DNA of 5,223 bases from positions 1 to 5,223 of the forward strand of contig JAFTTD010000385.1 of NCBI GenBank assembly GCA_017466965.1. The letters run 5' to 3'. Positions 1-5,223 of the stretch are shown piece by piece. Origin of the DNA: Bacteroidaceae bacterium (GTDB taxonomy: Bacteria; Bacteroidota; Bacteroidia; Bacteroidales; Bacteroidaceae). The stretch's first letter is position 1. Every line of letters begins with the position of its first letter. The translations under genes were made by a program, and so were the position numbers. The notes under the pieces were generated by a model, which was not told where the DNA came from, made no database searches, and was given only the letters and a program-made list of their open reading frames with translations.

Positions 1-654
1 GACGTGACCGAAAGGGTTATAGATGAGGCTGTAAGCAAGGGGTGCAACATGGTTGTGAGCCACCATCCGTTGCTGTTCAGACCGTGCAAGTCGATAACAG
101 GGGCCGATTATGTGGAAAGAACCATTATAAAGGCTATTAAGAACGATGTGACGGTTTATTCGGCGCATACCAATCTTGACAATGCCAAATATGGCGTGAA
201 CTGGAAAATAGCAGAAAAGCTTGGGCTGAAGAACATTGAGGTGCTTGACCCGAAGCCGGGAATGGCGGATGTGGGAGCAGGAATAGTGGGCGAGCTTGAT
301 GCTCCGCAGAGGAGGGAAGAGTTCATTGCCAAGGTTAAGGCTACGTTCAATCTGGATTGCGTAAGATTCAATATGTGGTGCGGCGCTGAGGTGAAGAAAG
401 TGGCTCTCTGTGGAGGGGCTGGAGCATTCCTTATTCAAAATGCCATCAGAGCCAAGGCGGACGCTTATGTCACAGGCGAAATTGGTTATCACCGATTCTT
501 CGGATATGAGGAGGACTTGCTGCTTCTTGAGCTTGGACACTATGAAAGCGAACAGTTTACGCTTGACATCCTGCATGACATCATTGCGAAAAAGGCACCG
601 GAAATGCCTGTGCTTTATACAGAGCAGAAAACAAATCCGATAAATTATTTATAA
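1..654 (+). CDS. Nif3/YbgI-family dinuclear metal-binding protein (DUF34), 5' end missing
   Basis: The reading frame is open from the first base, so the gene starts upstream of the window; the GTG at position 4 is an internal valine codon, not a start. 217 residues are visible and about 50 N-terminal residues are probably missing, judged by the roughly 250-residue length of E. coli YbgI. Counting the first visible codon as 1, the family's metal ligands are present: the SHHP motif (His21, His22), AHTNLDN (His56, Asp60) and the C-terminal GHYESE motif (His180, Glu184). The longer family form carries a PII-like domain inserted in the middle; there is no room for it here, so this is the short form. 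Known members are toroidal hexamers with a two-metal site. The biochemical role is not settled; older GTP cyclohydrolase I type 2 labels are doubtful. The zinc-ribbon gene follows 25 nt downstream on the same strand, suggesting co-transcription. The family call is firm; the function is unknown. Confidence 0.95.
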   Translation, partial: DVTERVIDEAVSKGCNMVVSHHPLLFRPCKSITGADYVERTIIKAIKNDVTVYSAHTNLDNAKYGVNWKIAEKLGLKNIEVLDPKPGMADVGAGIVGELDAPQRREEFIAKVKATFNLDCVRFNMWCGAEVKKVALCGGAGAFLIQNAIRAKADAYVTGEIGYHRFFGYEEDLLLLELGHYESEQFTLDILHDIIAKKAPEMPVLYTEQKTNPINYL

Positions 655-679
655 ACAAATATAATATTAAGACCAAACT

Positions 680-1516
680 ATGGCTAAAAAGAAAGAAGTT
701 CAGGCAGCTGACATGTCTGTTGAAGAAAAATTGAAGTCATTGTATCAGTTGCAGACAATGTTGTCTGAAATTGACAAAATCAGAATTCTTCGCGGAGAAT
801 TACCTCTTGAAGTGGAAGACCTTGAGGACGAAGTTGAGGGATTGAAGACTCGTATTGAAAATACTACTGAGGAAATAGCTAACTTGAGAACTAAAATAAA
901 CGAACTCAAGACAAAGATAGACCTTTCAAGCGAGAAGCTTAAGGGATATAAGGACCAGCTCGACAATGTCAGAAACAACCGCGAGTATGACCTCCTGAAC
1001 AAGGAAATAGAGTTCCAGACACTTGAAATAGAACTTTGCAACAAGAGAATTCGTGAAGCTACAACTGCAGAGAAAACAAAAGAGGAATTGCTTGAAAAGA
1101 GCAAGGTGACTTTGGAAGAGCGCAGTCAGGACCTTGAGGTGAAGAAGAATGAGCTTGATGAAATCATAGCTGAGACTAAGGCTGAAGAAGAAAAGCTACG
1201 TGAAAAAGCTAAGAATCTTGAGCTTGTCATCGAGCCGCGCTTGCTTATGTCGTTCAAAAGGATACGTAAGAACAGCCGTAACGGACTTGGTATAGTGTAT
1301 GTTCAGCGTGATGCGTGCGGAGGATGCTTCGCCAAGATTCCGCCACAGCGCCAGCTTGACGTGCGTATGCGCAAGAAAATCATCGTTTGTGAGTATTGCG
1401 GACGTATTCTTATAGACCCTGAACTTGCTGGAATTAAAGCAAACGAACAGAAGGAAGACAAGCCAAAGCGTCGCAGAAGCATCAGAAAGAAGGATGAAGC
1501 TAAGGAAGAGGATTAA
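680..1516 (+). CDS. Coiled-coil protein with C-terminal C4-type zinc ribbon (DUF164/CdsZ-like)
   Basis: The 278-residue protein has two parts. Residues from about 12 to 195 are rich in Glu, Lys and Leu with heptad-like spacing, which indicates a long antiparallel coiled coil. A zinc ribbon follows, with Cys213-x2-Cys216 (CGGC) and Cys237-x2-Cys240 (CEYC); all four ligands are intact. The last 25 or so residues form a charged Lys/Arg/Glu tail. This architecture matches the C4 zinc-ribbon family that includes Helicobacter HP0958/FlgZ. Proposed family roles include binding nucleic acid or acting as a chaperone-like adaptor, and nothing here chooses between them. No signal peptide or membrane segment is visible, so it is probably cytoplasmic. 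The ATG at 680 is the first start in frame and follows an A/T-rich leader without a clear Shine-Dalgarno sequence. It lies 25 nt after the Nif3-family gene, a pairing seen in many bacteria, and is followed by an intrinsic terminator. The family call is strong; the function is unknown. Confidence 0.93.
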   Translation: MAKKKEVQAADMSVEEKLKSLYQLQTMLSEIDKIRILRGELPLEVEDLEDEVEGLKTRIENTTEEIANLRTKINELKTKIDLSSEKLKGYKDQLDNVRNNREYDLLNKEIEFQTLEIELCNKRIREATTAEKTKEELLEKSKVTLEERSQDLEVKKNELDEIIAETKAEEEKLREKAKNLELVIEPRLLMSFKRIRKNSRNGLGIVYVQRDACGGCFAKIPPQRQLDVRMRKKIIVCEYCGRILIDPELAGIKANEQKEDKPKRRRSIRKKDEAKEED

Positions 1517-1546
1517 TGGATATACAGCCTATTAGTGAATAAACAT

Positions 1547-1584
1547 CAGCCCGACAGTCGTAAGGATTGTCGGGCTGTTTTGTT
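1547..1584 (+). terminator. Intrinsic terminator after the zinc-ribbon gene, possibly shared by both convergent genes
   Basis: The left arm CAGCCCGACAGTC (1547-1559) pairs with GATTGTCGGGCTG (1565-1577) around the 5-nt loop GTAAG. The stem is 13 bp with one G-T wobble. A T-rich run, TTTTGTT, follows at 1578-1584. It begins 30 nt after the plus-strand stop. Read on the minus strand, the same hairpin begins about 12 nt after the stop of the convergent gene, but the run after it (TGTTTATT) is weaker. It therefore works best for the plus strand and may serve both. Confidence 0.92.
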
Positions 1585-1589
1585 GGGCG

Positions 1590-2045
1590 TTAAAGCTCGT
1601 TGTAGTTTGGTATGTCCTCAAGGAAAACATAACTGCTGTTTTCGTAGTCGATACGGCAACAGAAATGTTCCATCCCATTGCTTATAATCAAATAGCCAAC
1701 CTTAAGGGTCATGTTGTATCTGCATATTTGGTCGAACACTTTTTGTGTTATTCTAATGTTGGGGGCTTTGTATTCAATAATCATTTTAGGCTGCATGTTC
1801 TGTGAGTACAGAATGCTGTCGCAGCGGCGAGTCATGCCGTTGAGTGAAAGCTTGACCTCATTGTTCATCAAAGTAGGCGAGTAGCCTTTGAACTTGATAA
1901 GATAGTTTATGAAATTCTGGCGCACCCATTCTTCCGGAGTGAGCGAGACATACTTTCGGCGCAGCACGTCGAAAATAAACAGCCCGTCTTCATTTTTCTT
2001 GATTCGTGCTTCTGTATAAGGAGGTAGATTTAGCTCAATTTTCAT
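1590..2045 (-). CDS. Stand-alone HsdR-N-like protein (HSDR_N_2, PD-(D/E)XK nuclease fold)
   Basis: This 151-residue protein resembles the N-terminal nuclease domain of type I restriction R subunits but has no helicase domain. The N-terminal part contains LTPEEWVRQ (residues 35-43), whose acidic residues and helix match the first part of the fold. The PD-(D/E)XK core is visible as Asp76 in RRCDSILY and Glu91-x-Lys93 in IIEYKAP. These are followed by Gln106-x3-Tyr110 (QICRY), which resembles the QxxxY motif of the RecB-like and HsdR branches. All presumed catalytic residues are intact, so it may be an active nuclease, but no activity is established. The frame is complete from ATG to stop, at a length I remember as usual for this Bacteroidetes family. 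No HsdM or HsdS gene lies nearby, so it is unlikely to be part of a restriction system. In relatives it is, from memory, often near holA; that gene is not in this window. The fold assignment is good; the role is unknown. Confidence 0.88.
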   Translation of the reverse strand: MKIELNLPPYTEARIKKNEDGLFIFDVLRRKYVSLTPEEWVRQNFINYLIKFKGYSPTLMNNEVKLSLNGMTRRCDSILYSQNMQPKMIIEYKAPNIRITQKVFDQICRYNMTLKVGYLIISNGMEHFCCRIDYENSSYVFLEDIPNYNEL

Positions 2046-2102
2046 TGGCAGACCAAATATTTTTGTTTTGAATAGCGTTTAAGTATAGTGCTGATGTGTT
2101 TG

Positions 2103-2110
2103 CAAAGATA
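2103..2110 (-). promoter_or_regulatory. Candidate Bacteroidetes -7 promoter box for the HsdR-N-like gene
   Basis: On the minus strand this reads TATCTTTG, an exact match to the Bacteroidetes -7 consensus TAnnTTTG, about 57 nt upstream of the start codon. The expected -33 TTTG is not clear: the correct distance holds only a T-rich run, read on the minus strand across roughly 2127-2132. The -7 match and the location support it, while the weak -33 element lowers confidence. Confidence 0.45.
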
Positions 2111-2248
2111 CATAAAACAAAGGAATAAAAAATGTTGAATAGGTTATTTGTGGCAAATTGAAAAGCCGCAAGATTCCAATAAGTATAAAAATAAATAAAA
2201 AAGGACTGAAACGGCGGGTTTAATAGTGGAAAAATCAACAATTATCAC

Positions 2249-2256
2249 TAAATTTG
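2249..2256 (+). promoter_or_regulatory. Candidate -7 promoter box for the oadGAB operon
   Basis: TAAATTTG is the only exact match to the Bacteroidetes -7 consensus TAnnTTTG on the plus strand between the two genes. No TTTG occurs at the expected -33 distance (about 2224-2229), so the match may be chance. If used, it would give an oadG leader of roughly 155 nt. An alternative start region is TTG at 2322-2324 with TATAGAATTTTG at 2341-2352, which fits the consensus less well. Confidence 0.3.
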
Positions 2257-2269
2257 TAATGAATTTGTA
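2251..2269 (+). repeat. Direct repeat AATTTGTA, two copies 11 nt apart
   Basis: AATTTGTA occurs at 2251-2258 and again at 2262-2269, a period of 11 nt, close to one DNA helical turn. The first copy overlaps the candidate -7 box. Such spacing would suit two protein contacts on one DNA face, but in A/T-rich DNA it may be coincidence. Confidence 0.35.
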
Positions 2270-2331
2270 TCTTGTAAAAAGATTGGAAAAGACATCTGTT
2301 TTTTTATTGTAAGATGAAACCTTGGCAAAGT

Positions 2332-2361
2332 CATTCCCCTTATAGAATTTTGTTGGGGATG
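2332..2361 (+). promoter_or_regulatory. Small hairpin in the oadG leader
   Basis: CATTCCCC (2332-2339) can pair with GGGGATG (2355-2361) as seven base pairs with one bulged T, around a loop of 15 nt. The C4 and G4 blocks stand out in an otherwise A/T-rich leader about 57 nt before the oadG start. There is no T-run directly after it, so it is not a standard terminator. It could be an operator half-site pair or an RNA structure; the function is unknown. Confidence 0.35.
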
Positions 2362-2397
2362 TTATAAGTGAATTGTCAAGACTTGTTTGGAATTATT

Positions 2398-2405
2398 AAT
2401 AAACA
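2398..2405 (+). promoter_or_regulatory. AATAAACA box upstream of oadG start
   Basis: AATAAACA begins exactly 20 nt before the oadG ATG. The same 8-mer begins exactly 20 nt before the oadA ATG. No Shine-Dalgarno sequence is visible in either leader, so an A-rich, unstructured element promoting ribosome binding is a reasonable reading. The evidence is two copies only. Confidence 0.3.
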
Positions 2406-2417
2406 CATTATATAATT

Positions 2418-2687
2418 ATGGTAGATTCAAGTATTATATCTGAAGCACTGAAATTATTAGCCATAGGAATGATTACAGTATTTTTCATTCTTATGATTGT
2501 AATCAATCTTGGCAAACTTCTGGTTTTTCTTGTAAACAAGTATGCGCCAGAAGAGCAAGTGAATGTTAAATCTGTTGCAAAAACTCCGGCTGTGACTGTT
2601 GACACAACAACAAAAGCAATAATAGTTGCGGCTGTCAGCCAGATTACCGGCGGAAAAGGCAAGGTGAAAAGTATAAAGAAAATATAA
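2418..2687 (+). CDS. oadG: Oxaloacetate decarboxylase gamma subunit (OadG family)
   Basis: This 89-residue protein has the family layout: a short N-terminus, one strongly hydrophobic membrane helix at residues 11-38 that includes GMITVFFILMIVINL, then a polar tail. The tail contains an Ala/Ile-rich helix (TKAIIVAAVSQ, residues 65-75) and a basic end. In characterised enzymes the gamma subunit holds OadA to the membrane subunit OadB and aids assembly; the C-terminal tail contacts OadA and can bind a metal. The His-rich metal site of some enterobacterial OadG proteins is not visible here. The ATG at 2418 is the first start and leaves the membrane helix in the usual position. It is the first gene of a G-A-B cluster, in the same order as Klebsiella oadGAB, with oadA 30 nt downstream. 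The sequence is short and divergent, so the call depends partly on its neighbours. Confidence 0.87.
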   Translation: MVDSSIISEALKLLAIGMITVFFILMIVINLGKLLVFLVNKYAPEEQVNVKSVAKTPAVTVDTTTKAIIVAAVSQITGGKGKVKSIKKI

Positions 2688-2697
2688 AGGAATAAAG

Positions 2698-2705
2698 AAT
2701 AAACA
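2698..2705 (+). promoter_or_regulatory. AATAAACA box upstream of oadA start
   Basis: This is the second copy of the 8-mer found before oadG, in the 30-nt gap between oadG and oadA and again starting 20 nt before the ATG. As it lies inside the operon, a translational role is more likely than a promoter role. oadB, which begins 3 nt after the oadA stop, lacks the box. Confidence 0.3.
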
Positions 2706-2717
2706 TAGATATAAAGT

Positions 2718-4562
2718 ATGAACAATAAAGAAGTAAAATTCAGTTTAGTTTTTCGTGACATGTGGCAGAGTGCTGGTAAATATCAGCCTCGTGTAGATCA
2801 GTTGTTGAAGGTTGCTCCTGCAATAATCAAGATGGGATGCTTTGACCGTGTTGAAACGAATGGAGGCGGTTTTGAACAGGTTAACTTGCTGTTTGGAGAG
2901 AATCCTAATAAGGCTGTGCGTGAATGGACAAAGCCTTTCCATGAAGCAGGAATACAGACGCACATGTTGGACAGAGCTTTGAACGCTCTGCGTATGAGTC
3001 CATGTCCGAAAGATTTGCGTCAGTTGTTTTATAAAGTAAAGAAAGCGCAGGGTACAGACATAACAAGAATATTCTGCGGTCTTAATGATGAGCGCAACGT
3101 TATTCCTTCAATTAAATACGCGAAGGATGCAGGCATGATAGCTCAAGCGGCATTGTGTATCACTCATTCGCCAATTCATACTGTTGAATATTATGTTAAT
3201 TTGGCTAAGAAGTTCATTGAAGCTGGTGCGGATGAAATCTGTTTGAAGGATATGGCTGGTATTGGACGCCCTGATTCACTTGGAAAAATAACAGCCGGAA
3301 TCAAAGCTATCAAGAAGGACATTGTTATCCAGTATCATTCTCATGCAGGTCCTGGATTCAATATGGCTTCAATTCTGGAGGTATGTAAGAATGGATGTGA
3401 TTATGTTGATACAGCTGTTGCGCCACTTGCATGGGGTACAGGCCATGCAGACATCATTGCTGTTCAGGAAATGTTGAAGGATGCTGGTTTCAAGGTTAAG
3501 GAAATCAACATGGAAGCATATATGGAAGTGCGTACGCAAATTCAGGAAATGATGGATGACTTCCTCGGATATTATATTCCGGCACTTAATCATCTGAACA
3601 ACTCTCTTCTTATTAAGCCAGGATTGCCTGGAGGTATGATGGGGTCGCTGATGACTGACCTTGAAGACAACCTCAAGTCGCTTAATAAGTGGAAGGTGAA
3701 GAACAATCAGCCTGAATTAACAACAGACCAACTTCTTGTGAAGCTTTTTGATGAAGTTGCATATGTATGGCCAAAAGTTGGATACCCAACATTGGTAACA
3801 CCATTCTCTCAGTATGTGAAAAACCTCGCTCTGATGAACGTTATCCAGATGGAAAAAGGAAAAGAGCGCTGGTCTATGATTGCGGACAACATTTGGGACA
3901 TGATTCTTGGAAAGAGCGGCAAGCTGCCAGGTGAAGTTGACAGTGAAATTGTTGCCTTGGCTAAGGCACAAGGTCGTAAGTTTGAAACAGAAGATCCGCA
4001 AACTTACTATCCAGACGATTTGGAAGACTATAAGAAGAAGATGGAAGAAAAAGGATGGGAACTCGGAGAAGATAATGAAGAACTCTTCGAATACTCAATG
4101 CATCCATCACAGTATGAAGCTTATAAGAGCGGAAAGGCAAAGGCTGATTTTGAGGCTGACCTTGCTAACCGAAAGTCTGAGAAGAATGCACCAAAGGGTC
4201 AAGGCGCTATGCCTGACAGCATCACTGTAAATGTGAACGGACAAAACTATAAAGTTGAAATCGCCTATGGAGATGATGTTCCGGCATCAACAGCTTCTAC
4301 AAATGCACCTTCACAAATACAGGCTGGAGAGGGCATTGATGTTATAGCTCCGCTTGAAGGTAAATTCTTCCTTACAAAAGATAATTCTGAAGCACCTAAG
4401 AAAGTAGGAGATGCAGTCAAGGAAGGTGATGTCATAGCGTATATTGAGGCAATGAAGACATATAATGCCATACGAGCTGACAAAGACGGTGTGATTGCAG
4501 CAATTCTTGTGAATGCAGGTGATACAGTTGAAGAAGATGATGTAATAATGAAAATTGGATAA
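2718..4562 (+). CDS. oadA: Oxaloacetate decarboxylase alpha subunit: carboxyltransferase fused to biotin carrier
   Basis: This 614-residue protein transfers the carboxyl group of oxaloacetate to its own biotin, leaving pyruvate. Residues of about 4-270 form the HMGL-like TIM barrel. Its metal ligands can be placed at Asp14 (FRDMWQS), His207 and His209 (HSHAGPG), with the active-site Lys177 in CLKDMAG. Substrate-site candidates Gln17 and Arg86 (MLDRALN) are kept. Residues of about 295-480 are the conserved PYC/OADA region, including PGGMMGSL and GYPTLVTPFSQYV. A beta-rich stretch (502-519) and a short Ala/Ser/Pro linker lead to the biotinyl domain (about 540-614) with EAMKT at 577-581. Lys580 is the biotin site, 34 residues from the end. 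The usual RDxHQSLxATRxR motif is changed here to RDMWQSAGKYQPR, which I remember as a Bacteroidetes-type variant. Pyruvate carboxylase subunit B is an alternative label, but no biotin carboxylase gene is visible and the flanking oadG and oadB support a decarboxylase pump. It is cytoplasmic, attached to the membrane through OadG and OadB. Confidence 0.94.
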   Translation: MNNKEVKFSLVFRDMWQSAGKYQPRVDQLLKVAPAIIKMGCFDRVETNGGGFEQVNLLFGENPNKAVREWTKPFHEAGIQTHMLDRALNALRMSPCPKDLRQLFYKVKKAQGTDITRIFCGLNDERNVIPSIKYAKDAGMIAQAALCITHSPIHTVEYYVNLAKKFIEAGADEICLKDMAGIGRPDSLGKITAGIKAIKKDIVIQYHSHAGPGFNMASILEVCKNGCDYVDTAVAPLAWGTGHADIIAVQEMLKDAGFKVKEINMEAYMEVRTQIQEMMDDFLGYYIPALNHLNNSLLIKPGLPGGMMGSLMTDLEDNLKSLNKWKVKNNQPELTTDQLLVKLFDEVAYVWPKVGYPTLVTPFSQYVKNLALMNVIQMEKGKERWSMIADNIWDMILGKSGKLPGEVDSEIVALAKAQGRKFETEDPQTYYPDDLEDYKKKMEEKGWELGEDNEELFEYSMHPSQYEAYKSGKAKADFEADLANRKSEKNAPKGQGAMPDSITVNVNGQNYKVEIAYGDDVPASTASTNAPSQIQAGEGIDVIAPLEGKFFLTKDNSEAPKKVGDAVKEGDVIAYIEAMKTYNAIRADKDGVIAAILVNAGDTVEEDDVIMKIG

Positions 4563-4565
4563 TCG

Positions 4566-5223
4566 ATGGGAGATATATTTAATAACTTATACGAAATGAC
4601 AGCATTCAGCAATTTGATTGCTGATCCGTCATACCTCATAATGTATGTCATAGCATTTGTTTTGCTGTATTTAGGTATAGTGAAGCATTATGAACCATTA
4701 TTGCTGGTGCCTATAGCATTCGGAGTTCTTATAGCAAATTTCCCTGGAGGTGACATGGGGGTGCTGCAGGCTACAGAGACAGGAGAAATTATTAAAGACG
4801 GAAAAGTCTATAATATATGGGAAATGTCTTTGCCTGCTATAGCTCATGAACTTGGATTGATGAACTTCTTGTATTACATGCTTATCAAGACTGGTTTTCT
4901 TCCTCCTGTAATTTTTATGGGAGTGGGAGCACTCACAGACTTCGGACCAATGCTCCGTAACTTGCGTTTGTCTATATTCGGAGCTGCAGCGCAGTTGGGT
5001 ATTTTTACAGTGCTTCTATGTGCAGTGTTGATGGGCTTCACGCTTAAGGAAGCTGCTTCTTTAGGTATTATTGGTGGCGCAGATGGTCCTACATCAATTT
5101 TCGTAACATCTAAACTTGCGCCTGAGTTATTAGGTGCAATTGCTGTCGCTGCATATTCATATATGGCGTTGGTTCCTGTTATTCAGCCACCTATTATGAA
5201 GGCTTTAACAACTAAAGCTCAAA
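4566..5223 (+). CDS. oadB: Oxaloacetate decarboxylase beta subunit, sodium pump (OadB), 3' end missing
   Basis: The frame opens at ATG 4566, three nt after the oadA stop, and stays open to the window edge; 219 residues are visible, about half of a typical OadB of roughly 400-430. OadB is the membrane subunit that decarboxylates carboxybiotin on OadA and moves Na+ out of the cell. Hydrophobic segments lie near residues 23-39, 45-59, 99-122 and 135-158. Family blocks are clear: YEPLLLVPIAFG (42-53), IFMGVGALTDFGPML (116-130), GIIGGADGPTSIF (167-179) and LAPELLGAIAVAAYSYMALVP (184-204). Asp173 in GGADGPT corresponds to Asp203 of Klebsiella OadB, which is essential for Na+ transport. The second Na+-site region, toward the C-terminus, lies beyond the window. 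The loop between the second and third segments (60-98) is shorter than in Klebsiella as I recall it. Close spacing to oadA suggests translational coupling. No Shine-Dalgarno sequence is visible; ATG 4596 is a less likely alternative start. Confidence 0.95.
   Translation, partial: MGDIFNNLYEMTAFSNLIADPSYLIMYVIAFVLLYLGIVKHYEPLLLVPIAFGVLIANFPGGDMGVLQATETGEIIKDGKVYNIWEMSLPAIAHELGLMNFLYYMLIKTGFLPPVIFMGVGALTDFGPMLRNLRLSIFGAAAQLGIFTVLLCAVLMGFTLKEAASLGIIGGADGPTSIFVTSKLAPELLGAIAVAAYSYMALVPVIQPPIMKALTTKAQ

Larger units (their letters stand above)
2046..2417. other. A/T-rich divergent intergenic region without a convincing gene
   Basis: These 372 bp separate the minus-strand HsdR-N-like gene from the plus-strand oadGAB operon, so promoters for both directions should lie here. 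The region is strongly A/T-rich, including an A-run stretch near 2186-2202 and seven T's at 2299-2305. It contains a good minus-strand -7 box (2103-2110), one exact plus-strand TAnnTTTG box (2249-2256), an 11-nt spaced direct repeat (2251-2269) and a small hairpin (2332-2361). I see no tRNA, riboswitch or supported small gene. The only longer open frame is a low-complexity, Phe/Asn/Ile-rich one on the minus strand, which I consider chance. Confidence 0.8.

Noticed and set aside
745..1104. Minus-strand open frame of 119 codons within the zinc-ribbon gene
   Set aside because: Its Ser/Leu/Phe-rich product is the antisense of Glu/Lys-rich coiled-coil codons, a common artefact; no family resemblance.
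1590..2045. Remnant of a type I restriction-modification system or a defence island
   Set aside because: The gene is complete at the expected length for a stand-alone family, with no methylase, specificity subunit, integrase, repeats or transposase nearby. The flanking genes are housekeeping.
2035..2241. Minus-strand open frame of 68 codons overlapping the start of the HsdR-N-like gene
   Set aside because: It is a Phe/Asn/Ile/Leu-rich translation of A/T-rich intergenic DNA with no domain. It overlaps the next gene's start in another frame and runs across the likely promoter, so it is probably chance.
2377..2385. Palindrome CAAGACTTG upstream of oadG
   Set aside because: Only four base pairs per arm and no extension on either side; expected by chance in a region of this size.
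2411..2418. TATAATTA just before the oadG ATG as a promoter -10/-7 box, with TTTG at 2386-2389 as its -33
   Set aside because: It abuts the start codon and would give transcription starting inside the gene; it also lacks the TTTG end of the Bacteroidetes -7 consensus. It is more likely ordinary A/T-rich leader.
2718..4562. Methylmalonyl-CoA decarboxylase or propionyl-CoA carboxylase instead of oxaloacetate decarboxylase
   Set aside because: Those enzymes use a crotonase-like carboxyltransferase on a separate chain. Here an HMGL-type barrel with Asp/Lys/His-x-His residues is fused to the biotin domain, as in OadA and pyruvate carboxylase.
4265..4651. Minus-strand open frame of 128 codons opposite the end of oadA and start of oadB
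   Set aside because: It is antisense to the well-supported biotinyl domain of OadA and the OadB N-terminus. Its Ser/Ala/Ile-rich composition is what the reverse of those codons gives.

Overview
The window looks like chromosomal DNA from a member of the Bacteroidales, most likely Prevotella or a close relative. Four things point there. The proteins are strongly of Bacteroidetes type. The Nif3/zinc-ribbon gene pair and the stand-alone HsdR-N-like protein are typical of that phylum. The leaders before start codons are A/T-rich and lack clear Shine-Dalgarno sequences. A promoter-like box of the form TAnnTTTG lies upstream of the minus-strand gene. The genus is inferred from remembered family features, not from a search.

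Layout. Positions 1-654 hold the 3' part of a Nif3/YbgI-family (DUF34) dinuclear metal protein. It is followed 25 nt later by a coiled-coil protein with a C-terminal C4 zinc ribbon (680-1516). The pair is probably co-transcribed and ends at a strong intrinsic terminator (1547-1584). A convergent minus-strand gene (1590-2045) encodes a small stand-alone PD-(D/E)XK-type protein resembling the N-terminal domain of type I restriction HsdR subunits. A 372-bp A/T-rich intergenic region (2046-2417) separates it from the divergent next operon and must hold the promoters for both directions.

From 2418 to the right edge runs an oadG-oadA-oadB operon: gamma subunit (2418-2687), biotin-carrying alpha subunit (2718-4562) and the start of the membrane sodium-pump beta subunit (4566 to the edge, cut off). 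Together these form a membrane decarboxylase. OadA moves the carboxyl group from oxaloacetate to its own biotin (Lys580). OadB then releases CO2 from carboxybiotin and exports Na+. OadG anchors and assembles the complex. In an anaerobic succinate/propionate-forming fermenter this links C4-acid metabolism to the sodium gradient.

No mobile element, CRISPR array, tRNA or rRNA was seen. The window is mostly ordinary core genome. The points most worth a second look are the orphan HsdR-N-like nuclease-fold protein, the unusual active-site motif in OadA, and an identical AATAAACA box 20 nt upstream of both the oadG and oadA start codons.
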